Assembly (NCBI GenBank): GCA_028275025.1
Contig: JAQCNM010000130.1
Location: 1-45,650 of the forward strand
Source: Halovenus sp.
Lineage (GTDB): Archaea > Halobacteriota > Halobacteria > Halobacteriales > Haloarculaceae
Direction: 5' to 3'
DNA: 45,650 nucleotides
The notes beneath the pieces are model-generated. The model did not search any database, had not been told where the DNA came from, and saw only the letters and a program-made list of their open reading frames with translations. This document shows, in pieces, positions 38,155 to 45,650 of the stretch (position 1 is its first letter; each line of letters starts with the position of its first letter). The translations under genes and the position numbers were made by a program.

Positions 38155-38736
38155 ATGACCGAAGCCGACAGAACAGAACTGTTCGAGTACAGAACGGAGC
38201 TCGACTGGCTGTGCTACGTGTCGCGGCTCCGTGCGATTGCGGCGGACCCGACGGTCGACAGCTCCGACACGTGGACACCGTCGTCAGATGTCGTATCCGG
38301 GCAGCGCTCCCGGGCCAAGGCGGCCAGGGAGCGTGCGATGGCGTCGGCGGACGACCCGCGTGCGCTCTGGAACGAGGCTGTTCGACCACAGACGAGCGGA
38401 CACATCACGGCCTTTTTCGATCGGCTCTCGCTGGAGCAGGCCGACCTCGTCCACCTGTTCCTGCCCGACGAGACGCGTCAACGGACACTCTGGGGGGGAT
38501 GTGATGCGTTGCTCGCCGCTCTCGACCGGTTTCTCTCCGCACTCAAGACGATGTGTGTCGACACCTCTGTTCGGTGGTCTGACACCGACGAGCAAGAAAC
38601 GGTGGCGTCGGACGCGGGGTCACCCGACACCCGGACGGTCACACTCCGGCGGACAGATAGCTGTATCGAGGCGAGGGCCAACGACTCTCGTGGGGAGACT
38701 GTCGTGGAGAGATTGCCGCTTCGCGAGGAACAGTAA
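38155..38736 (+). CDS. Hypothetical protein (193 aa)
   Basis: Acidic haloarchaeal composition; 3-bp gap to the next gene on the same strand; no motif recognised. Confidence 0.6.
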   Translation: MTEADRTELFEYRTELDWLCYVSRLRAIAADPTVDSSDTWTPSSDVVSGQRSRAKAARERAMASADDPRALWNEAVRPQTSGHITAFFDRLSLEQADLVHLFLPDETRQRTLWGGCDALLAALDRFLSALKTMCVDTSVRWSDTDEQETVASDAGSPDTRTVTLRRTDSCIEARANDSRGETVVERLPLREEQ

Positions 38737-38739
38737 CAG

Positions 38740-39201
38740 ATGTCCAACCGTTCTCCCGGCAGTGACTACCCGGTCGGACCCGAGCGGGACAGGCCGGTGG
38801 GCGTGCGGGCACGGATGCGACGCCGCGTGGGGGCCCCGCTCGGTGCCGCGTCTCCCCGCTCCGGGCCGGTGTGTGGGGAGCGGCGCCAGCAGATTGCGGC
38901 GGTCGGTGCGTTGACTGCCGCACAGTCGGCCGACCTGCTGGTCACCGTGTACGGTCTCTCTCGTCCGGGTGTCGTCGAATTAAACCCGGTTGCGGTGGCC
39001 GCGATGGAGAGCCTGGGAACAGTCCCCGGGTTGTTTCTGCTCTCTGTCGTCTCACTCGGTGCGACAGTCGCCATCACCGAGACGACTGTGTGGTACTGCC
39101 GGACGACGTTCCAACCGCTGTGGGTTCGTTGTCTCGGGTACACGCCGCTCACAGTCCTCTCTCTCGCCGTGGTCGGGTACAACTGCTTCCTGTTACTATG
39201 A
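38740..39201 (+). CDS. Small multi-pass membrane protein (DUF5658-like)
   Basis: ADLLVTVYGLSRPGVVELNPVAVAAMESLGTVPGLFLLSVVSLGATVAITE; several TM helices. Confidence 0.65.
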   Translation: MSNRSPGSDYPVGPERDRPVGVRARMRRRVGAPLGAASPRSGPVCGERRQQIAAVGALTAAQSADLLVTVYGLSRPGVVELNPVAVAAMESLGTVPGLFLLSVVSLGATVAITETTVWYCRTTFQPLWVRCLGYTPLTVLSLAVVGYNCFLLL

Positions 39202-39381
39202 CCGGGGTTACCGACCGAGCCGAGGCCGTACGCCGGCTCTCACCCCAAGCCGAGACCGCTGTCACGGTGGACCCCGAGGGGGACACCACATCGGAGCCAG
39301 TGTGTGACCGCTGGCCGCCACCCCCATCACTCTCGGCGGCGCTGGTATCGGCAGATAACAAACACAGGGCAAGCAGACAAC

Positions 39382-39834
39382 ATGAGTGAGCACACGAGAA
39401 CCCGGAGCGAGGAATCGCCGCGAGAGACAGTCGACAGCGAGACACCACACACACTCGAAAGGGTGATCAGCGGCTCGGTGATGACCGAATCCGTGGCGCG
39501 ACAGCACTCGGTGGACACACTGTTCTCGATACTGGCCGAGCCCGGACACCGGTACATCCTGACGTACCTGTTGCAGTCGGACGGCTCGGTGACCGTCGCC
39601 GAACTCGTCGGCTACGTGACGAGCAACACCGAGACGACGATGACCGACGGAGAGTACCGTCGCCGCGTGACGGCACGGATAGTCCACACACGGCTTCCGG
39701 TACTCGAGGAAGCCGGGTTCGTCCGGTACGATGCGGCCAATCAACTGGTTCTCCCGACCGTGCAGACGGCCCTCGTCGAGCCGTATCTCCGGGTCGCCCT
39801 CCTCCAGAGTAAACTCGCCGAGAGTATGTGCTGA
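39382..39834 (+). CDS. Haloarchaeal winged-helix-like protein (DUF7344-like)
   Basis: VDTLFSILAEPGHRYILTYLLQSDGSVTVAELVGYV...RIVHTRLPVLEEAGFVRYDAANQLVLPT. ATG at 39382 preferred. Confidence 0.75.
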   Translation: MSEHTRTRSEESPRETVDSETPHTLERVISGSVMTESVARQHSVDTLFSILAEPGHRYILTYLLQSDGSVTVAELVGYVTSNTETTMTDGEYRRRVTARIVHTRLPVLEEAGFVRYDAANQLVLPTVQTALVEPYLRVALLQSKLAESMC

Positions 39835-40086
39835 GCCGTCTGCCGGTGTCTGACCGCGACGGCCACGTGTGGTGAACCCCCGGCGTGGTTCCTCGACGAG
39901 CGGGTCGAGTACCGCTGGCGGCCAGCAGAACACCCGTCAGGTTACCGATGACCGCGGAATCGACACCGAATCACTGCTCACACCCGTCGGGTCGACATCT
40001 GTGACCGAATCACCACCACGGACCGCGTCGGCCGGAAGACGGGTGGACACCGAAACCGATTTTCGGGCGGCGAGTGACTACACGCT

Positions 40087-40743
40087 GTGACAACATCGGT
40101 GTGGTTCGACCTCGACGGGACCCTCCTCGACTACACGACCTCTTTCGGGGAGCTCTTCGCACAGACACTGCCGGTCAGTACATCGGACGAGATGGTCGCG
40201 ACGTACTCCGAGCACGTGCTCTCGGGGATTAGACAGATGGCAGAGCGCCCGTACAGACGAGCCTTCGAGAGCGTCGGTCGGGAGTACGACCTCGACATCG
40301 ATCCAGGGGCACTCACAGCGGAGTACATCGAGCGGGAGGCTAAGACGAGGCGTGTGCCCGAACCGGTAACCCGGCTCGTGGAGTCTATCGCAGACCGGCA
40401 CCAGACCGGTATCCTCACGAACGGAACCGGGCGGATGCAGCGTCGGAAGATCGAACGGCACGGACTCGACGGACCTGTGGACAGTGTCGTTGTTTCGAAC
40501 GAACTCGGGTCGCGGAAACCGAGCACCGATATATTCGAGGAGGCAAAGAAACGGCTCCCGGCGGAGACAGTTATATACATCGGTGATACGTTCGAAGAGG
40601 ATATCCTGCCGGCGCGGAGCGCGGGGTTCGACACAGTTTATATCGGTGAGGAAACCCGGCCGGCCACACCAGTCACTGCCCGGAGAACGGAGGAACTGGC
40701 TGCGGTACTCCTCCCGCCGATGGGGGAACTCCCCACGGGGTAG
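40087..40743 (+). CDS. HAD-superfamily hydrolase (GTG start)
   Basis: VWFDLDGTLLDYT, TGILTNGTGRMQRRKIERHGL, SRKPSTDIFEEAKKRL, VIYIGDTFEEDILPARSAGF. Confidence 0.93.
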   Translation: MTTSVWFDLDGTLLDYTTSFGELFAQTLPVSTSDEMVATYSEHVLSGIRQMAERPYRRAFESVGREYDLDIDPGALTAEYIEREAKTRRVPEPVTRLVESIADRHQTGILTNGTGRMQRRKIERHGLDGPVDSVVVSNELGSRKPSTDIFEEAKKRLPAETVIYIGDTFEEDILPARSAGFDTVYIGEETRPATPVTARRTEELAAVLLPPMGELPTG

Positions 40744-40900
40744 CTACCCCACTGGCCGGAGTCGAGGCGAGGTGAGTCCCCGGACACGGTTCCAGGCTGT
40801 GACCGGTCTCGAACGACCATCACCACCCGGCCAGCCTCGGTTCGCTTGGCTACCCACACCGTCGGGAGGAAACACCGTTCTCTGTGAACAACGGGTCGTC

Positions 40901-41881
40901 TCAGTCACCGGAGTCTCGCGGTACCGATGTGGTCGGTTCCTCGGACCCTCGCTGTCTGCTGTAGATGTACTCCCGGGCCGCCCCGACGATAGCCTCGCTC
41001 CCGATGAGGAGAAACCCACTCAGGACAACGGCGAACCCGACGATGGTCAGCCCCGAGAGCGTCTCTCCGAGCAGCAGCCATCCGCCGAGTGTCGAGACAA
41101 TCGGGATGAGGTAGAACACCAGATTAGCACGGGTCGGACCGGCCGTGTCGATCACCGCGAAGTACGCGAGATAGGCGAGTGCGCCGGAGAACACGCCGAC
41201 GTAGACGAGTGCGCCGACCGCTGTCGGCGTGACCGAGACGCCGGAGAGTGACTCGCCCGCCCCGAGACTCAGTAGGTGTGAGAGAACGGCGGCGAGCGGG
41301 ACACCCCAGACCGTGCGAGCCGTGCTCGAGAGGGCTGTCTCTGACCATCGTATGACGACGGCACCGAGCGCACTCGTGACCGCTCCGCCGAACAGAATAC
41401 CGACTCCGGGGCCACTGATCGCCCCACCGGAAGCGGGGTTCGCGACCAGGGCCACACCGGCGAGGCCGAGTGCCATGCCGACTCCGGCCCGAACCGAGAG
41501 CCGCTCGTCCGTGAGGAGCACGGCGGCGAAAATCGGCGTCAGAATCGGGTTCAGGCTGAACACGATAGCGGCCACACCGCTCGTGGCGTACTGCTGACCG
41601 ACGAACAACAACGCGTTGGTGAACCCGATGACGAGCAGCCCCGTGGCGGCGATTCCGACTACGTCCCCGACCGTGCGTGGTCTGAGCTCGCTACGGGACA
41701 TCGACACGGCGGCGTACGACGCGAGCACGACCGCACCGATGTCGAACCGAACCGCGACGAAAAACAGCGGAGGCAGGTACGCGAGCCCCGCTTTCGTCGC
41801 AACAAACGTCCCACCGAACAACACGGCAGCGGTCAGAAACAGCGCCAGCGTTCGCTTTGCACCCACGTTATCGGCCTCCAC
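40901..41881 (-). CDS. EamA/DMT-family transporter
   Basis: Ten-helix pattern; ALLFVGQQYATSGVAAIVFSLNPILTPIFAAVLLTDERLSVRAGVGMALGLAGVALV and a second half with LGGWLLLGETLSGLTIVGFAVVLSGFLLI. Confidence 0.92.
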   Translation of the reverse strand: MEADNVGAKRTLALFLTAAVLFGGTFVATKAGLAYLPPLFFVAVRFDIGAVVLASYAAVSMSRSELRPRTVGDVVGIAATGLLVIGFTNALLFVGQQYATSGVAAIVFSLNPILTPIFAAVLLTDERLSVRAGVGMALGLAGVALVANPASGGAISGPGVGILFGGAVTSALGAVVIRWSETALSSTARTVWGVPLAAVLSHLLSLGAGESLSGVSVTPTAVGALVYVGVFSGALAYLAYFAVIDTAGPTRANLVFYLIPIVSTLGGWLLLGETLSGLTIVGFAVVLSGFLLIGSEAIVGAAREYIYSRQRGSEEPTTSVPRDSGD

Positions 41882-42013
41882 AGTACTCGGTCGTGGTCCT
41901 TCGCGACGTGAATCTCATAGTAGAGTAAAGGGGCTACGTACAGATAAAGAAATTTATAAAAAATTGCACGGCGACAAACACCGGCGCTCGGCGTGTGACG
42001 TGCAGGAGATGAA

Positions 42014-42034
42014 ATCTTTGCACGGCACAAAGAT
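42014..42034. promoter_or_regulatory. Inverted repeat ATCTTTG-n7-CAAAGAT, candidate operator upstream of the FilR1-like gene
   Basis: Perfect 7-bp arms; core TTGCACGGC(G)ACAAA also present at 41964-41979. Confidence 0.45.
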
Positions 42035-42063
42035 GTTATCCCCCGCCCAGCCATGGCACCTGT

Positions 42064-42861
42064 ATGGATGCCGCACTGTCGGAGCTCGAGTTTCTCGCCC
42101 GGTCGGAGAACAGGGTGCGGGTGTTGCAGTTGCTCGCGACGGGCTGTCACACGCGCGGTGAGTTGGGCGAGACGACAGGTGCATCACAGGCGACACTCGG
42201 ACGGATTCTCGAGGATTTCAGCGCCCGGTCCTGGGTCCGGCAGGAGTCTGAGGGGTACGTCGCAACCGTGACCGGACAGCTGCTCGCCGAGGGGTTGAGT
42301 GACCTGCTCGAAACGGTCGAAACCGAGCGGAAACTCCGGGATATCGTGCCGTACCTGCCGACCTCTGCACGGGGGTTCGACATCACCCAGCTCGCCGACG
42401 CGACTGTCACGGTTCCGACACAGACAAAGCCAACGGCCCCACTACAGCGTGTCCTCGAACGGATGCAGAACGCCGAGACACTGAGAGCAGTCTCACACAC
42501 GCTCAACGAGCAGAGTCTCGCCGTCGTCACGGAGCGAGTCACCGCCGACAGACAGCGTTTCGAAGGGGTGTTCGCCGAGGGGGCAATCGAGACGCTTGCG
42601 ACAGACGAGGCGTCTTGGGCCGCGCTGACCGACCTCGCCGCCAGTGACAACGCACAGCTGTGGGTCCAGAGTGACGACGTGCCGTTGGCCGCGACAGTCA
42701 GTGACGGGACGGTGACGCTTCTGCTCCGCGACGACGACGGGCTCGTCCAGGCGGCACTCGAGACAGAACGGTCGGCTGTCCGCGAGTGGGTGACGGACAC
42801 CCTCAACCGGTACAAGCAGACGGCGACTCCGTTCAGCCCGACGTCGTTCGCCACGGACTGA
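42064..42861 (+). CDS. Winged-helix transcriptional regulator (FilR1-type C-terminal domain)
   Basis: Two-domain layout: N-terminal wHTH (NRVRVLQLLATGCHTRGELGETTGASQATLGRILEDFSARSWV) and C-terminal sensor-like domain. Confidence 0.8.
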   Translation: MDAALSELEFLARSENRVRVLQLLATGCHTRGELGETTGASQATLGRILEDFSARSWVRQESEGYVATVTGQLLAEGLSDLLETVETERKLRDIVPYLPTSARGFDITQLADATVTVPTQTKPTAPLQRVLERMQNAETLRAVSHTLNEQSLAVVTERVTADRQRFEGVFAEGAIETLATDEASWAALTDLAASDNAQLWVQSDDVPLAATVSDGTVTLLLRDDDGLVQAALETERSAVREWVTDTLNRYKQTATPFSPTSFATD

Positions 42862-42950
42862 CCCCCGGCGGTGCGCTCTCTCCACGGCTCACCGCCTCCT
42901 CGGGGGTCCCCGTGTCTACAGAGAAACAGGCCGCGTGCCTCGGGGTCTGC

Positions 42951-43069
42951 GAAATCGGAGATTTCCGTGATGAACGGTGGACACCGTCAGACGAACCTGC
43001 GAGCGGGCGATGCCCGCGAGCAGCTGACGAGAGACTTGGTCTCTCGAACCACTCGACCCCGAGGTAGTT
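42951..43069 (+). ncRNA. Candidate structured RNA or IS200/IS605-type right-end remnant: run of consecutive hairpins (strand assumed)
   Basis: gaaatc-gga-gatttc (42951-42965); acggt-ggac-accgt (42974-42987); ctgc-ga-gcgggc-gat-gcccgc-ga-gcag (42997-43023); cgagagac-ttg-gtctctcg (43028-43046); gaac..ctcg..cgag..gttc (43045-43069). Confidence 0.5.
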
Positions 43070-43325
43070 CACACTGACGACACGGTCTCCACACCGAATA
43101 TAGATGTCGGGTCCGCCGGCAACACCCCGGGTGCAGAGGACAACGGCTTTGACCGTCCGTACAGAACACTCGTGGCAAGTATGGAGCTGTTCCGGAGATT
43201 AGACGGGCCGCCCTTCGAGCGGGCGAGGACGGTCGATTTGCGCTCAGGTGACAACGTGGAGAACAGAGCGGGCTCTCCGTCCCCGTGGCCCCGGTGTCGG
43301 AGTGTCGGGGGCTGAGAGACACTGC

Positions 43326-43841
43326 ATGATCCGAGAGTTCACCCCGATAGCCCTGATTCCTGCCGCCTGGATCATGACCTTCCTGACGATTGTCTACCCC
43401 GGAATCGACAGTTACTGGATCCGGCACATGCACTACTTTATCCTGATCTTTCTGGCGGGGTTCACACTGCTCTCGTGGGGCAGAATGGGTGAGAACGAGG
43501 TCCTCGATATCTGGCGAAAGGTAATCGCAGTGGGGGTACTGTTCACTGGCCTCGGGGCGGTGAGTTTCACAGTCGAGTCGTACTCGGGGCTGCTCTCGGG
43601 GGCATCGCTCGGCTACTGGCTCGTGGTTCCGGGAGCCGGTTGCTATCTCTCTTCGGGGGAGATGAGAGCGTACAGCAGGGGGTACAGGGCAGTCGGCTAT
43701 GCCGGATTCGCGGCCCTGGTACTGTCTCTTACCGGTATCACAGCGGGTGTCGACGCAGTGATGTCCCTCGGACTCTCCGTGGCAGCGGTTTCACAGGCGT
43801 ACAGTATCCTCATCGCGGCGAGAATGGACGGGAATATATAG
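43326..43841 (+). CDS. Multi-pass membrane protein, unknown
   Basis: MIREFTPIALIPAAWIMTFLTIVYPGIDSYWIRHMHYFILIFLAGF...; about six hydrophobic segments. ATG at 43326. Confidence 0.75.
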   Translation: MIREFTPIALIPAAWIMTFLTIVYPGIDSYWIRHMHYFILIFLAGFTLLSWGRMGENEVLDIWRKVIAVGVLFTGLGAVSFTVESYSGLLSGASLGYWLVVPGAGCYLSSGEMRAYSRGYRAVGYAGFAALVLSLTGITAGVDAVMSLGLSVAAVSQAYSILIAARMDGNI

Positions 43842-43899
43842 CTACCCTGCTCGGTCGACGGCACCGAGAGGAGTCGGACGGGGCGAACCCGTCGCTGTG

Positions 43900-45174
43900 C
43901 TAGCCGGGCAGGTCGTCGGGTGACGACTGTGTCTCCTCGTCCAGTTTGCGTACCCGGCGGATCCGTTCGGGAATCGGTGGATGGTCGTTGTGGAACGTCT
44001 CGTACCACGGGTGGACAAACGGCACACTGAGGTTGTCGGCCGCCAGCCCCGACAACGCCCGGGCCATCGGCTCGCCGCCGACAATCTCGACGGCGTAGGC
44101 GTCTGCATCGCGCTCGTACTGGAGCGAGAAGTAGTTCTCGACGGGACTGGTCAGTCGGTTGACCGGCAGGACGAACAACAGACCGATAAACAGCCCGACG
44201 TACGGCGCCTCGGGTCCGGCAACGACGTCGTACACGAGGCCGGACTCGACCAACACCCCGAGTGCCGCAAAGACCACGCCCAGACGAACAACTGACAGCC
44301 CGATGAACTTCCAGATGTGGCCCTCACGCCAGTGTGCCAGTTCGTGGGCCAGCACACTCTGTACCGCCTCGGTGTCCATCGACTCGGTCAGCGTATCGAA
44401 CAGCACGACCCGTTTGGCCGGGCCGAAACCGGTGAAAAACGCGTTCGAGTGTCCCGAGCGCGAACTCGCGTTCATCTCGTAGACGTTCTCGGTCCGGTAG
44501 CCCGCTGTCTCGAACACGTCGTCGACCCCCTCGCGGAGTTCGCCGTCGTCCAGGGGGTCAAACTCGTAGAACAGCGGCAGTATCACCCGCGGCTGGAGGA
44601 CCTGGAGAGCAAACACGAGAGCAACAGCCAACAGCCAGGCCGCTACCGGCCACAGCGAGATGGTGTCGACAAACCAGACAACAGCCGCGCCTGTCGGGAC
44701 GACGAGTACGGCCGCGATGACCGTTCCGACGACCCAGTCTCGTACCCAGAGGCCGAGTGACTGCTCGTTGAACCCGTAGACCTCCTCGACGACGAACGTC
44801 TCTACCAGACCGAACGGCACCTGCGCGACGCGGACGGCGACTACCGCGCCGCCGAAAAACACCGCCGCCTCGAGAACCACGGTATCGAGATCCGCGAGTG
44901 CCGTCGTCAGGTCGGCAAACAGCCCCGACACCACCACGAGCAGGAGGATAGTCAGCAGTGTCCAGGACTGGAGGGCACCGAAGCCGGTCTTCACCCGCTC
45001 GTAGGCGAGTGCCCTGTCGGGGTCCTCGACCCCCAACTCGTCGACCATCCACTCACGCTCTGTGTCCACGAGCTTCTGTTGATACCGGAGGTTGAGCGCC
45101 GAGAGTAGCGTAAAAAACAGTTCCGTACCGACCAGCAGCGTGACCAGGCCGGCGGCAACTACGACACTGACCAT
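43900..45174 (-). CDS. M48-family metallopeptidase (Ste24/CAAX prenyl protease-like)
   Basis: VLAHELAHWREGHIWKF (HExxH), NPSVENYFS-like SPVENYFSLQYERDADAYAVEI, SRSGHSNAFFTGFGPAKRVVLFDTL. Confidence 0.93.
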   Translation of the reverse strand: MVSVVVAAGLVTLLVGTELFFTLLSALNLRYQQKLVDTEREWMVDELGVEDPDRALAYERVKTGFGALQSWTLLTILLLVVVSGLFADLTTALADLDTVVLEAAVFFGGAVVAVRVAQVPFGLVETFVVEEVYGFNEQSLGLWVRDWVVGTVIAAVLVVPTGAAVVWFVDTISLWPVAAWLLAVALVFALQVLQPRVILPLFYEFDPLDDGELREGVDDVFETAGYRTENVYEMNASSRSGHSNAFFTGFGPAKRVVLFDTLTESMDTEAVQSVLAHELAHWREGHIWKFIGLSVVRLGVVFAALGVLVESGLVYDVVAGPEAPYVGLFIGLLFVLPVNRLTSPVENYFSLQYERDADAYAVEIVGGEPMARALSGLAADNLSVPFVHPWYETFHNDHPPIPERIRRVRKLDEETQSSPDDLPG

Positions 45175-45569
45175 TTAGGATACCCTACGACTAGATGGAC
45201 AAAACGCTTGTGACGGTCCGGCGCTGGTGAGTTTACCTCTCGCCGGTGTTCTCGTCGTTCCCTCGGCACACCAGGTGATACGTCTCGCGCTCACCGCGTC
45301 GAGTCTCGTCTCGTTACTGACTCCTACCGCGGGTAGACAGCGTCACGGGCAGCGAGGAACCCGACCGGTCGAACACCGACCGGCACCGCCGGGACACCCT
45401 CGAACTCCCCGGGACCGATAGCCCGCGTCGACCTGGGGTCGGTGCCGGAGTGGGGCCCCGTCTGGCCTCCCCCGACAGCCCGGACTGGGCAGGCTGGCCG
45501 ACGAGGCACTGAACCGTCGAGAAACGCGTTCAGAAACGGATTTGTTCCCGGAGACGACCCGTACAGAGT

Positions 45570-45650
45570 GTGTACACACTGCTGTCCTCGGGGAACAGCC
45601 CGGTCGGAAGTATCGCAGCAGCGTCGCTGCTGTTCCTCGTGTTTCTGGCC
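45570..45650 (+). CDS. Possible 5' end of a membrane protein gene truncated by the window edge
   Basis: GTG-start frame VYTLLSSGNSPVGSIAAASLLFLVFLA open to the window end; hydrophobic helix. Confidence 0.35.
   Translation, partial: MYTLLSSGNSPVGSIAAASLLFLVFLA

Noticed and set aside
43024-43050. CTGACGA...GAA resembling a hammerhead ribozyme core
   Set aside because: The GAAA core segment is missing (TCGAACC instead) and the strong 8-bp stem consumes part of the CUGANGA element.

Overview
Haloarchaeal-type chromosomal DNA: high GC, acidic proteins, Tat/lipobox binding proteins, a Bat/HTH_10 regulator and DUF7344-like proteins. I found no rRNA, tRNA, CRISPR array or intact transposase. Main blocks: (i) a branched-chain amino-acid type ABC operon (binding protein, single-chain fused LivH-LivM permease, LivG, LivF, UspA), ~0.5-5.9 kb; (ii) a mixed metabolic region with two hotdog thioesterases, an LLM flavin oxidoreductase, an M24 protein with an altered metal site, a TRIC channel, an S41 peptidase and an AhpD-like protein; (iii) a sulfur/ubiquitin-like neighbourhood, 14.2-19.2 kb: rhodanese, CysM-like PLP synthase, CysO/SAMP-like protein ending in -GGR, E1/MoeB-like enzyme, JAMM peptidase and an unassigned 95-aa protein; (iv) RNase Z; (v) a PotABCD-type ABC operon; (vi) a UgpABCE-like ABC operon divergent from a glycerophosphodiester phosphodiesterase; (vii) a 1226-aa PAS/GAF/HTH_10 regulator and small haloarchaeal proteins; (viii) DMT exporter, FilR1-like regulator and M48 protease. 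The strongest candidates for a little-described system are the Ubl-E1-JAMM-PLP synthase neighbourhood and a dense run of hairpins at 42951-43069 that looks like a structured RNA or an IS200/IS605 right-end remnant. Several unrelated short tandem arrays (31, 25, 34 and ~22 bp units) lie between genes. All family calls are from reading motifs; no database search was run.
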